From Cinnamomum chago (taxonomy: Eukaryota; Streptophyta; Magnoliopsida; Laurales; Lauraceae), in the NCBI GenBank assembly GCA_038049695.1, contig CP142451.1, forward strand, positions 43,535,001 to 43,599,000: a DNA stretch of 64,000 nt. The letters run 5' to 3'. Position numbers and translations under genes: made by a program. Position 1 is the stretch's first letter. The number at the start of each line of letters is the position of its first letter. Shown piece after piece: positions 22,681 to 33,559 of the stretch. The notes beneath the pieces are model-generated. The model was not told where the DNA came from and did no database searches. It worked only from the letters and a program-made list of their open reading frames with translations.

Positions 22681-24990
22681 ATGGGAATTTACAGTCATTG
22701 GTTAGAGGGTCCCGCAGCCTTGGAGGGATTCAGGGTGGCGTTTAAGATTCCTGCTGACGTTTTGGTGAAGCCCGATGACCTCCAGAGCCTCTTCGACGGC
22801 CTCACCCGATACAAGGATTGGATGCCATTTCCTCTGTTGTCGGTATGCGAGGTGGGGTTAGGTTCCCTATCCACCCGCTTCTCCGATCCTGCCTCAGTTC
22901 GTGGCGGATTTTCCCTTTCCAGCTGATGCCAAATGAGTTTAAAATTATAATGGGCGTGGCGGAGCTGAATTGGATCCTCGACATCAACCTCGGTGTACAT
23001 GACATAGAGGATGTCTACGACATCTGTTAGACCGCGGGGGGCGAGGATTCATACTATCTTCGGGCGAAGGCTAGACGCCGGCCCTTGATCAATGCCCTGG
23101 AAGACTCGAGCAAGTATGCCGGGGATGACCGCATACTGGTCTCGGGGAACTGGGAGTTCGGGGAGACCGATACCGAGGAGGAGCGGAGAATCCAGGTCCC
23201 ACGGAAACCTGGGACCCCTCCGAGTAAATACCTGTTTCTCCGGGCTTATTTGTGTTGTTTTTGCGCGTCGACTTGCCGAGCTGATGTCCTCTGTTTTCTG
23301 CGCAAGTGTTCAGCGAAGGAGGAGAGAGACCGGCCTTGATCGTTGGAAGAGGAACGATGCGTGGCTAAAGAAGATCTACCGCTACCACGGTCACCACGAT
23401 CGGGCTGCCTTTTCGCTGCTCGGATACAAGCCGCGGTACCAGTTTTACACCAGGAAGACTGCCGAGACCCCCCTTGAGCCGATAGGGGAGATCGTGCTCG
23501 CGCTTGCGGAGACCAGTGGCCAGGCCTCGGAGCCCCAGGGCCCGATCTTAGTCGCAGGCAGCTCCCCCGACCGAGACCAAGCGGAAGAGGAGATGGACGG
23601 GCCGCGCCCTCCTTTGAAGAACTGGGGGCCATGATTCTCGGGGGCCGAGCTCCCCCCGCCTCGAAGCGTGCCCCCAGCGGGCTTGGCACTGTTCAAGGCT
23701 CTTCAGCCAGCGCCCCCTCCGGTCCCTCGGGCGCAGCATGGACCTCCTCCTCCGCGAAAGGCAAGAGTGCGCGAGGCCCTCCGCAGGAAAAGAGAGGGAG
23801 GTCGGAGGAGCCTCCCAAGGACGCCAGGCCGCCCAAAGACTCTCGGCTGCCCAAGGAGACTCGGCCACGGGCCGCGGAGGCGGAGAATGAGGGTGAGGGG
23901 CCCCCACCCGAAAAGAGGCCCCGCGTGGGAGGCGAGGAGGAACGGGTGTAGGAAGCGGATCCACATACCCGGCCTCACAAGCCGATGCCCTGGAGGCCCA
24001 ACTTCGACCTCAACCCCTACGAGCCTATGACCGTGGAGGACTGGATGGGGACCTCCACCAGGACGCTCTCGGCAGTTGCCCGGGGATGTGCTCTCCCTTT
24101 GAACATGGAGAGGCACAATAAATCCGGGACAATGAGCCTGCTCTACTCGACGATGAAGGCTTCGCTCAAGGTGATTCCCGCTTCTTTTGCCTTTGAACTA
24201 TATGCCTTGGTTTTCTGTTCTGACCTCCTGCCCCTTTTGCTCTTTTGCAGAATGTATAGAGGCTCCAAATAATACTGGAGAGGACGGAAAATACCACCAC
24301 TCGGGTTATCGAGATGGATAAGGAGAAGAAGAAAATGGGGGATGCCCTGGAAGCCAGTGCGGTGGAAATAAAGAAGGCGGAGGGGAAGATCGCCGCTTTC
24401 ACAACGGAACAACAAGCGGCAAAGGCCGAGATTATCAAGTTGCGAGGCGAGAATAAACACCTAAAGGGCGCAGCCGAGGACAAGGCGAGGAGGGTGAGTC
24501 AATTGGAGGCCGAGCTCGCCAAGAATGAAACCGAATTGGCTGGGAAGGAGGCCGAGCTCGAGTCCTCCAGGAAGGAGTGGGTCGATGTCGAGTCCACTCT
24601 GCGAGCCCAGGTTGCCAAGGCTTATCAGGAAGGACTGGACTGGGCATCGGCGGAGTATGTGGCTCAAATCAAGGATCTGAGCCCGGTGTTGTACGAGATG
24701 GGATGCAGGGAAGCTCTTCACGAGTATGGGGTTCCTGAGGACGACCCCATATTCGCGAATCTTCCCCAATTCCAGTCTGTCATACCGAGCCCAGAGTCAG
24801 AGCCTGACTCCAACCCTCCGGAAGCCCCTCCCGAAGTTTCAGGCCCTCCTCCTCCGCCCCTCGACTCCTGCCGAGGGCGACAAAGCCCAGGCTTCCTCCG
24901 TGGCTCCTCCACCCGAGACTTCAGGCGCCCCCGCGTCGTCCGTCCCTCCAGAGCTAGAGAATAAAGCTGCGGCGCCTGTGCAGAAATAAT
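22681..24990 (+). pseudogene. Antisense gene of the Tat element, two probable introns, coiled coil
   Basis: This runs opposite to gag-pol. It begins MGIYSHWLEGPAAL at 22,681. Downstream, in another frame, VRFPIHPLL..FPFQLMPNEFKIIMG resembles the Pfam domain called putative gypsy-type transposase (PF04195), seen in plant retroelement proteins of unknown role. Two introns look real: 23,224-23,313 (GTAAATA...TGTTCAG) and 24,171-24,250 (GTGATTC...TTTTGCAG). The middle part is Pro/Arg-rich. The last exon holds a Lys/Glu/Ala coiled coil from about 24,314 to 24,640 with heptad-like spacing, then a Pro/Ser tail. Damage includes a frame change near 22,840 and a TAG after VYDIC at 23,028. A TATA box lies upstream. 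The function of such antisense proteins is unknown. Confidence 0.65.
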
Positions 24991-24999
24991 GTATTTTTT

Positions 25000-25520
25000 C
25001 TCCTTTATGTACTTTTTTATTTTCTTCCGAGTGTACAAAACTTTGTAGTCATCTTTCTCATTAATGAAAGACAATTTTCTCCAGCTGTCTTTTCATTTCT
25101 TTCTTCTTGCAATGGTGAGTGGATGTTGTTCTGATGTTTAAGCAAAATTGAGGCCCCATGTTCTGACTAATTTCTCCAGACCTGTAAGTGGCTGAGATCG
25201 GCGAACTTTATAAAAACTGGACTTCGACCTTCTAACCTAGGGATACTGAATGAGAATGAGGCCCCCCTGCCTCTAAGTGGCTAAGGTCGGTAAACATCTG
25301 GCCCTAAGGCCGGGCTTTAACAACGTGCATTTGAGGGAAACGCCTTAAAGGAACTTGTAGTTAGCTTGGACCCACACCCTGGGTGCGACCCTGTTGCTGG
25401 AGAGTTGGGGCCACGCCATTAACTTTGATAACCCGGGGGGTTTGGCTGGACTTAAAGGTAGGCCGAACTCCGTGACTTCAGAGTGAATTTTTAGATAGTT
25501 GATTGCATCCTTGTTCAAGG
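25000..25520. other. Spacer between antisense gene and tandem array in the gypsy element
   Basis: No ORF. It contains likely polyadenylation-type AT-rich sequence after the antisense gene (25,000-25,080) and short repeated TAAGTGGCTGAGATCGGC-like phrases at about 25,183 and 25,276. Confidence 0.5.
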
Positions 25521-25524
25521 GGAT

Positions 25525-25810
25525 TGGCCCAGTGACCGAACTCAAGGAGGCTGGTGCGAGGACCGGAGCCTTGGGAGTTGGCCCTATGACTGAGCTCAAG
25601 GAGGCTGGTGCGAGGTCCAAACCTTGGGAGCTGGTCCTATGACCGAGCTCAAGGAGGCTGGTGCGAGGACCGAACCTTGGGAGCTGGTCCTATGACCGAG
25701 CTCAAGGAGGCTGGTGCGAGGACCGAACCTTGGGAGCTGGTCCTATGACCGAGCTCAAGGAGGCTGGTGCGAGGACCGGAGCCTTGGAAGCTGGCCCTAC
25801 GACCGAGGCT
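25525..25810. repeat. 53-bp tandem array inside the gypsy element
   Basis: A 53-bp unit containing CCTATGACCGAGCTCAAGGA and GGCTGGTGCGAGGACCG is repeated about five times, with the middle copies nearly identical and the outer ones diverged. It lies between the end of pol (25,883) and the antisense gene. Tandem arrays in this position are common in Tat-lineage elements. Confidence 0.9.
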
Positions 25811-25882
25811 CAAAACTTGAAAGATTCAAGGCACACTTCTTCCATAAGATCCTTCTTTTATTGATTTATCATTCGAGTACAT

Positions 25883-27661
25883 CTAGAAGTAGTATTTCTT
25901 GAGGTGCGCGGCATTCCATGGTCGTGGCAATTCTTTGCCATCCATGCTCTCAAGTCTATAGGCCGACCTCCCGGAGACCGAGACCACCTTGAAAGGCTCA
26001 AACCAGTTCGGTGCGAGCTTGCCTTCGTTAGGATCTTTGTCCGCTGGAAGCGCCCTTTTTAAGACTAGTTCCCCGATTGAGAACTTCCTTTCTTTGACCC
26101 TCTGATTGTATCCTCTGGATAGTTGTTGCTGGTAAGAGGCCAGGCGTACGGATGCCGCTTCTCTTCGCTCATCGGCCAGGTCGAGCTCTTTGGCGAGGTT
26201 TACTTCATTCTACCCCCGGTCGAAGAGATCCGACCTCAAGGTCGGGAGGCCGACCTCGAAAGGGATTACAGCTTCCATTCCGTAAGCTAAGGAAAAAGGG
26301 GTTGCTGAAGTAGACCGTCTCGGGGTGGTTCGGTATGCCCAGAGGACACTTGGTAACTCTTCTACCCATCTGCCTTTAGCTCTATCAAGTCTCTTCTTGA
26401 GTCCGTCCAGCACCACTTTGTTTGAGATTTCTGCTTACCCGTTGCTCTATGGGTAGGCCGGGGTTGTATAGAGGTTCCTGATACCGAGCTCCTAGCAGAA
26501 GTTCTTGAAGAAGTTTGAGTCGAACTGGATCTCGTTGTCCTAGACCAGAGCTCGGGGGATCCCAAACCTTGTGACAATGTTCTTCCATACAAAATTCTTT
26601 GTGTCCTGCTCGGTGATGGAGAACAAGGCTTCTGCCTCTATCCATTTGGTGAAGTAGTCAGTGGCCACTATCAGCCACCTTTTGTTTCCTAGAGTTTGGT
26701 GAAGAGGTCCCACGATGTCTAGCCCCCATTGAGCGAAGGGCCATGGGCTGGAGAGAGGACTCAAGTCCTGAGCTGGTTGGTGGAGAGAGTGAGAGAATTT
26801 CTAACATTTTTCACATTTCCTTGCGTAGAGCTGGGCATCCTTCTGCATATAGGGCCACCAATAACCCTGACTGATGGCTCTGTATGCCAGTGACCTTCCT
26901 CCGATGTGACTTCCGCAGATTTCTTCGTGAATTTCCAAAAGGAAGTCCTCCACTTTGCTAGGGTGGACGCATTGGAGATATGGTCCTGTGAAGGACTTTC
27001 TATATAGCTTTTCTTCTGGGGATAGCAAAAAATGAGCTGCTTTCATTCTGACCTTGTGGGCTTCATTCCTGTCTTCAGGGAGTCTATCTTCTTTGAGGAA
27101 TGCTATGATCGGATCCATCCAGCTTAGACCGAGATCAACGCACAGGACCTGCCGAGCTGGAAGGAGTTTTATGCTCGCCTTTTTCAATGTCCCCACATCA
27201 ATTGTCCTTTTCTTTCCTGCTTCTACGGCCGAGGCCAAGTTGGCTAGGGCGTCTACGTGGCAGTTGGACTCTCTGCCTATTTGTTTAACTTTTGCTTTTT
27301 CGAACTGGGAGAGGAGTTGTTTCGTGTGGGCCAAGTAGGCTGCCATCCTTTCGTCTCGGGCTTAATAGTCTCCGCTTAGCTGGTTCGTCACCAACTAGGA
27401 GTCGCTGTAGACTACTAGCCGAAATGTCCCCAGTATTCTTGCGCTACCGAGACCCGCAATCAGCATTTCGTACTCTGCTTAATTGTTGGAGGCTTTGAAG
27501 TCAAGGGTCAGTGCTTGTTCGATGACTAGCCCCTCCGGGGATTGGAGGACTATGCCAACGCCAGCCCTTTTGGATGTCGAAGATCCGTCGACGAAGACCT
27601 TCCAGGCCGACCCAAGGAACTGTTTCCAAGATCGGTCTTTTTCAGGTCTCGACTGTCTCAT
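25883..27661 (-). pseudogene. Gypsy RNase H end and integrase, many stops
   Basis: A single frame can be followed from 27,661 to the stop at 25,883. It contains an RNase H motif (WKVFVDGSSTS, later AEYEMLIAG and YSDS), the integrase zinc-binding region (a His..His..Cys-Glu-Lys-Cys pattern near 26,810-26,950), and the integrase core (WGLDIVGPL with the first Asp, then DNEIQFDSNFF with the second, and the [11 protein letters not shown] segment). It ends with NWFEPFKV and a C-terminal domain ending HLKKYYF. Stops interrupt it at 27,479, 27,395, 27,362, 26,801, 26,540, 26,492, 26,447, 26,435 and 26,210. Most replace a Gln conserved in the family. The protein cannot be made whole, but the domain order is intact. 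Confidence 0.88.
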
Positions 27662-29596
27662 TGTTCCTGCTGCTCCCCAGTTCGGTATCGAGTAAGGTCA
27701 GTGCCGAACTAGGAGAAGTGAATTCGACGATGAAATCTGCCAGGATTTGTGCTTTGATCACCGTTCTGGGTTGATATTGGATATCGAATTGCCCCAGTTC
27801 GACGGCCCACTTGGAGATTCTACCGGAAAAGTCCACCTTCTGAAAGAGGGATTTGAGCGGGTACTCCGTGACAACCACCACCGTGTATGTCTGGAAGTAG
27901 TGAGAGAGTTTGCGAGAGGCACTGATGAGTGCTAGTGCCAGCTTCTCGAGCAGCAGGTACCTGGTCTCGGCGTCGAGCAGGATCTTGCTTGTGTAGTAAA
28001 TGGGTTGTTGCTGCTTGTCGTTCTCTCGAACTAACACCGAGCTCACTGCGTGGTCCGAGACTGCTAGGTAGAGATAGAGGAGGTCACCTTGTGATGGAGT
28101 GGACAGTAGTGGTGGTGAAGAGAGGTACTCCTTGAGTTTTTTCAGCGCTTGATCACATTTAGGGGTCCACTGGAATTTGGAGCACTTTTTCAGGAGTTGG
28201 AAGAAGGGACGACATTTGTCCGAAGCTCGGCTGATGAAGCGATTGAGTGCAGCAACCATCCCTGTGAGCCTTTGGACCTGCTTGGCCGAGGTCAGGCTTT
28301 GAATCGCCTGGATTGCTGCAATTTGTTCTGGATTAGCCTCGATCCCTCTCCGGGTTATTAGGCTCCCTAGGAACTTGCCGGAGCCGACACCAAACGCACA
28401 CTTGGAGGCATTCAGTTTAAGCTGGAATTTTCTGAGGGTGGCGAATGTCTGGAGCAAATCAGCCAAATGATCCCTCGACATCTTGGACTTGACCACCATG
28501 TCATCGATGTAGACCTCCATTGTCTTTTCGAGCTGGCCTTGAAACATCTTCGTGACCAGCCTTTGGTATGTTGCCCCGGCATTTTTCAACCCGAAGGGCA
28601 TCACCTTGTAACAGTATATGCCCCGAGGCGTTATGAATGCAGTTTTTTCCTCATCGGGCCCATGCGTGGGGATTTGGTGGTAACCTCGGTATGCGTCGAG
28701 GAAGCTCATTTTATCATGTCCCGAGGTGCGTCGATCATCTGGTCGATCTTCGGGAGGGGGAAGCTGTCATTGGGGCAGGCTTTATTAAGGTCGGTGAAGT
28801 CCACGCAGACCCTCCATTTTCCATTTTTCTTCTTAACTACTACTGTGTTGGCCAGCCACTTTGGATAGTGCACTTCGCGGATCGCCCCAGCCTCGAGGAG
28901 CTTGTCGACTTCTTCAAGCACTGCCTCTGTTTGTGGGACCCTTGTCCTGCTGACTTTTTGCACTACGGGTTTGTGTTCGGGATCAACATTCAGCTCGTGG
29001 CACATGACTTCGGGGTCGATCCCGGGCATCTCATATGGAGTCCAAGCGAAGACATCCTTGTTTTGCAGTAGGAAGTCTAGCAGCTCGGCCTTCTCGTTGT
29101 CGGGGAGCTGGCTTCCCATTAGGAAATAGCGCTCGGGGTCATCGGAATCGATTCTGACCTCGGTAAGTTCTTCGACGCTCTTCTGCTCTGCTGTTCGTCC
29201 GATATCCTCGAGTTCGGCTTCGAGTTCAGCCATATGTACTTGCCTCGGTTCCGTCTCTCCAGGCACTACGGTCGTGAGGCACTCTCTGGCCATTTGCTGA
29301 TTTCCCTGTACGGTCACTATTTCGACCGTCCCTCCAGCCTTCTTTAGTGGAAACTTGAGCTTCTGATGAAAGGAGGAAGGTACTGCCTCCATGGCATGCA
29401 GCCAAGTTCGCCCCATTATGACATTGTAAGGAGATGGCGCGTCCACTACCAAAAACTCGGCCATCTTCGTGGTGCTTCCTATCCGGACTTCAAGCGAAAT
29501 CCTCCCCTTGGGATACAGCGGCTTGGCTCTGAAGCCTACCAAAGGGACGCGGGCTTCTTTAGATCGGACTCGATCAAGCCGAGCTGCTTGAAACAA
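27642..29596 (-). pseudogene. Gypsy reverse transcriptase and first part of RNase H
   Basis: Two overlapping frames. The first (29,596-28,706) has the aspartic protease tail (APSPYNVIMGRTWLHAM), the linker and the beginning of RT with AIREVHYPKWLANTVVVKKK and WRVCVDFTDLNKACP. The second (28,709-27,642) has FLDAYRGYHQI, PFGLKNAGATYQRL, the catalytic VYIDDMVVKS box and the connection to RNase H (PIYYTSKIL). The frames meet at an A-run near 28,707, where one A seems to have been lost. RT makes cDNA from element RNA in cytoplasmic particles. Both catalytic Asp residues of the IDD box are present. Confidence 0.92.
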
Positions 29597-30075
29597 CTAA
29601 AGTAGAGGATCTCAGATGAGCTCCCTGGATCTACAAAGACGCGCTTCACAATATAGTTGTTGAGCCGCAGGGTGAGGATGAGGGCGTCGTTGTGGGGGAG
29701 CTGGACCCCTCCCAGGTCCTCGTCCGAGAACCAGATCTTGGGCTTTTCCTTCCTAGCTCTCTTCGGAGCACTCTCTAACTCATCTGACATCACCTGTTTG
29801 CCATGAGCAGCCTTCCTGGCCTCTGATCGAGCTTGGGCACTTCCCCCATTTGGAGCGGGGGCCAGGTGAATGACGTTGATGATACGTGCCGGTTCGTCGC
29901 TGTCCTGATCATCATCGGGTGGGGCGTGCTGCTGGGCTAGGTTGACCCTCTCTCCCTCCTTGACGTACTCCCGGAGGTGCCCGTCCTTGACGAGCCTCTC
30001 GAGGTGGGATTTCAGAGTCATGCAGTCCTCGGTCATGTGCCCGTGATGCTTGTGATAGGAGCAGTTCTTACTTCA
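29536..30075 (-). pseudogene. Gypsy gag end and aspartic protease
   Basis: It opens after a TGA at 30,073-30,075. A Cys/His segment (CSYHKHHGHMTEDC) begins the stretch, followed by an acidic linker and the protease region with FVDPGSSSEILY, where Asp-Pro-Gly replaces the usual Asp-Ser/Thr-Gly, a variant I associate with several plant gypsy lineages. The frame breaks near 29,560 by a probable 1-nt loss and the rest of the protease continues in the RT frame. It would cleave the polyprotein during particle maturation. Confidence 0.8.
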
Positions 30076-31804
30076 GTCTCGGGTGGATGGATCACCTCTC
30101 ATCGGCTGCGGCCACCGAAAGTAGGGCTCCGCCTTGATTTTGTTCAGGAGTCTGTAGATGGTCTCCTTGAAGATGACGTTGACGGCCCTGTAGGGGTCCC
30201 TTGCCTAGTTGACGGGTTTAAACTTTGGTCTCTTGCTGCTACCCGAGATAGAGGTTGAGAAGGTTGCCGAACTGGAGGTTGTCCTCTTCTTGTTCGGTTT
30301 TTGTCTGGAGAACACTCCTTCTCCTTTGAAAGTTTGGTTCTTCTGCGGGAGTCCGAACCGCTCCTTGCCATGAGCTTCGTCCTCTTCCTGCTCAATGTAC
30401 TGATTTACCCTTGCCATTAGCGCTTTCATCGTGGTCACGGGAGTCCGGACTAGGTCCTTCCGGAGTTTGTTTCCTGGGAGTAAGGCCTGCCGGAAACACA
30501 TGATAGTGACGTCATTGTTGGCGTTTGTGATCTAGCTATATATTGTCCAAAATCTCCTGGCGAATGCAGTGATACTTTCACCCTCTTTCATCCGAATCGC
30601 CATGAGGTTGCCACCTGTCTTCGGGATGACACGGTGCGCTTGGAACTTCTCGATAAAGGAGTTTCGGAGCTGCCGCCAGTTTGTGATCGTCCCAGAAGGG
30701 ATCGTGTAGAACCATCGGAGCAGGAGGTCGCCTAGGCTTGAGGAGAAGACCTTGCAATTCAGATGACTGACATCCCCTAGACCGACATCCGCTGAGTGAA
30801 ATGCCGCAGGTGCGCTTCTGGGTCCGAGGTCCCGTCATAAAGGACGAACCTCGGGACGCTGAATCTCTCAGGGAGAGAGAAATCCTTTATCTCCTGTGAG
30901 AAGGGGGACATGCCCTGGTCGTCGTCTCCTTCGCAGTCCTCCATTTGGCCTCAGGTGAAACCGACCTCGGCCAGTCGGGCCTGGACCTCTTGTTTGACGT
31001 AGTGGTCCAGCAGTTCCTTCAGGCCTGTCGTGCTCTCTGGCCTCGGGGATCCTGGCTCGCGACGCGATCCCCCGAGGTTGCTAAGTAGGTGGCTGCTGCT
31101 CGAGCCTTCCTCTTCGCAGCGATCTCTCCTTCTATTGTTGAGGACCTACCTCAGATCTCGGATGCCCGAATGGTTCTGCTGTAGCCTAGGAGGCGGAACA
31201 CGAGACCTCCTCTCGTTTGCCTTGAGCCGCTCCTGGAGATGACGAATCAACTCCTCTTTCTCTTGGAGGACCTGATTCTGGGCATCGAGCTCTTTAAGTA
31301 GGGGGTCGTCATCTCTTGCTTCATGGGCCTGGTGAAAAGACTGGCCGTCGTCGTGAGTGCGATGATGAGAGTGATGGGATTTTGCCCCGACAGGGGTCTT
31401 GCCCTGTCGTCGAGGATCTGACGAGGAGACATTCTGCTGTAGGCCCCTGGGTGGCGAGGAGCCTCCTGATGGTCGTCACGACGGGGGGGTGCCGTCAGAG
31501 GTTGGGACGAGGAGTCCAACTGGATAACACCTTCCACGTACGCGGGACCAGATTTTCCTCCGGACTTTCTCTGGCGGGGAATCCTCGAGAGCCCCTGAGG
31601 GACGGGGGGGACCCCCGCTGGTCCCGGAGGGGGAAGGAGAGCAGAGCGAATGCCAGTGGGCGGTTCTGGAGGTGTCGACTGGAGCGGCTGAGGCTGTGAA
31701 AACGGTGGGAATGAGGGTTGTTCTAGCGGAGGAAAGGACGATGCTCTTCGGGACTTCGACGACCCTTCGCCACCGTATCTGGTTTTTGGAGGCATGGCTT
31801 TCAC
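30076..31804 (-). pseudogene. Gypsy gag, interrupted
   Basis: The first ATGs are at 31,804 and 31,795 (the latter giving MPPKTRYGGEGSSKSRR). The N-terminal third is Pro/Ser/Arg-rich and disordered, followed by a short coiled segment around 31,250 that continues in another frame. The capsid-like retrotransposon gag domain lies at about 30,960-30,300, with WTIYS.ITNANND and the QALLPG region, then a Lys/Ser/Thr-rich tail. In-frame stops occur at 30,532 and 30,205, and frame shifts at about 31,247 and 30,840. The primer-binding site lies outside it, next to the LTR. Confidence 0.82.
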
Positions 31805-31828
31805 TGGTTTGATTTTGGTAAAGATCCT

Positions 31829-31849
31829 ATTCCCACAGACGACGCCAAC
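31829..31849 (-). promoter_or_regulatory. Primer-binding site of the gypsy element
   Basis: Directly inside the 5' LTR the minus strand reads GTTGGCGTCGTCTGTGGGAA, beside the LTR end GCACTTATA. Its position and TGGCG start fit a tRNA primer-binding site; which tRNA is used was not determined. Confidence 0.75.
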
Positions 31850-32512
31850 TATAAGTGCCTAAAAATTACGGACTTAGTTAAAAGAGGATTAAACCTTTGA
31901 TTCGATGATCTTGGGATGATTGGGGGAATGGATCAGGCCTCCGACAATCTGAAAGAGAAAACAAAAGTAAGAGCCCCTGGCTATAGGCAGCCGAAGGCAC
32001 TCCGATGCTTAAGTTAGTGTGGTAAATAGAGAAGGAGTAGTATGGGGGGAGGACTTGTTGCGTACCTCATGTGGTTCTCCTTCATGAAATATATAGACGT
32101 GAGAGTCATCATCGGATTGGACCCCTCAGGGAGAGATGGAAGTCCCATCAGCATGTACCTTTCTCTCCTGAGTGGGGGTAGGTAAGAAGGGAACGTCCCA
32201 TTGGTCCATCTCCCTATACCTATGGACGTGACCATGAGATAAGGCGTGCCATTTATCTAGGTCCGGCGCCCACTCTATTTGTCAGTTCGCCGTCTCCGTC
32301 ACGGCAGTGCATTTATGGCTGAATGACAGGAGGCTGAGATCGGGCTTAAGGCCTACACCGAGGTGGACGCTCGTGAACGTAGCCATCGAGATGGGCTCCA
32401 CGCTCTCCCGAGATGGTGCAACTGCCGAGCTTGGACAATACCGAGACTAAGGATAGTCCGAAATCGGGGAGTGGCCCCACACAAATCTGTGATTACCAAA
32501 CGACCCCACACA
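31850..32512 (-). repeat. 5' LTR of the gypsy element
   Basis: Matches 21,397-22,037 with scattered substitutions and an extra 22 bp near 32,395 (GGGCTCCACGCTCTCCCGAG). Ends are TGTGTGGGG and GCACTTATA on the minus strand. Confidence 0.92.
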
Positions 32513-33410
32513 CCTACACAGGCATTTCTTTGAACAATCTTACTTGGAATATCTGACAGCCATACATGTAGAGGCTACTGACAACAATGCATGTAGAGCG
32601 CGCTCTCTTAATTTTTTTTTGAGATTCTCTTTTGATTGGGATTAGATGGAGAGAATTTATGCGACAAGTCACTTATTACCGATTGATTCTCAGAATTTTG
32701 GACTTCATAGTGCTTCTATGCCCTGAGCATTTATGATTTCTACTTTAGTGACCAGCATTTGAAATTTTCCAAATACTATAGGGTTCAGATGATATATACT
32801 CAAATGCTTGCAACCGGACATAGGCGTTTATGATTGTTTGTATCATATCTTACCTTTGCCTTCAACATCTCCCTCATTTTATGAATAGGGTTTGATTAGA
32901 ATTATATATTTTTGTCAATAATTTGATTTGGGTAGATCAAAATAAAGAAATAGAATTCATCTCGACAACTTCAACACAATTGGGACAAGGCTTTGAGGTT
33001 GATAATGAGTTGATTTAGATTTAGATTGAGAATATCATTTAAGATTTTGTTCGTAAGTCTCATTAGGATTAGTTAGGGATTTGATTATAAACTTAACTCT
33101 TCAGACTTGGTTTTGTTGTAAGGGTTCTGATGAGAAATGATCATGAAAACTAGGCATTGGTTGTATATGAGTTTTTTTATCTGCAAGTTGTATATGGGAT
33201 GAGTACGTGTTGAAGATCTACTATCACTTGTCGTGTGCGTGCCTGTGGAAGCACGAAACTTATGATCGAATAACCATGCCACACAAGAGAGAGATAAAAG
33301 ATTTTATGTGGTTCGGTAAAACCTCCTATGTCCATGGCAAGAGAACAACAACTCACATCATGACTTCCAAGTCTATAGTTAAATATTACATTATATATAT
33401 ATATATATAA
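32513..33410. other. No gene recognised
   Basis: AT-rich flank between the gypsy element and a MITE. No exon or transposon domain could be supported on either strand. Confidence 0.35.
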
Positions 33411-33536
33411 GGTGCTCCTATGAGAGTATCTCTTATCTTACTCATAAGAGATAGGGTATGAGCTTTTACATTTAAGTTGTTGTGAGGGCCCCATAATATA
33501 TATATATATATATATATAAAAGGTGAGAGCATCTCC
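33411..33536. mobile_element. MITE family M1 copy in a TA microsatellite
   Basis: GGTGCTCCTATGAGAG at the left and GGTGAGAGCATCTCCAT at the right flank a centre with TTTAAGTTGTTGTGAGGGCC. It lies between TA runs (33,392-33,407 and 33,537-33,555) and itself contains one (33,498-33,518). The arms are more decayed than in the copy at 7,501. Confidence 0.7.
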
Positions 33537-33559
33537 ATATATATATATATATATAATTT

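Larger units (their letters stand above)
21397..32512 (-). mobile_element. Ty3/gypsy LTR retrotransposon, Tat-like, 11.1 kb
   Basis: Two LTRs (21,397-22,037 and 31,850-32,512) bound a complete but decayed element transcribed on the minus strand. Flanks are TCTAC (21,392-21,396) and CCTAC (32,513-32,517), a 5-bp duplication with one change. The order 5' to 3' on the minus strand is LTR, primer site, gag, protease, reverse transcriptase, RNase H, integrase, a 53-bp tandem array, an antisense gene, polypurine tract, LTR. An antisense gene between pol and the 3' LTR is a known feature of some Tat-lineage elements. The LTRs differ by several substitutions and a 22-bp indel, so the insertion is not very recent. 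Confidence 0.92.

Noticed and set aside
23246-24116. Long minus-strand frames rich in Pro, Gly and Arg
   Set aside because: They mirror the GC-rich plus-strand antisense gene and contain no domain; the plus strand has splice signals and a coiled coil.
28467-29605. Plus-strand frames opposite the gypsy RT
   Set aside because: Shadows of the minus-strand RT and protease, which carry the recognisable motifs.
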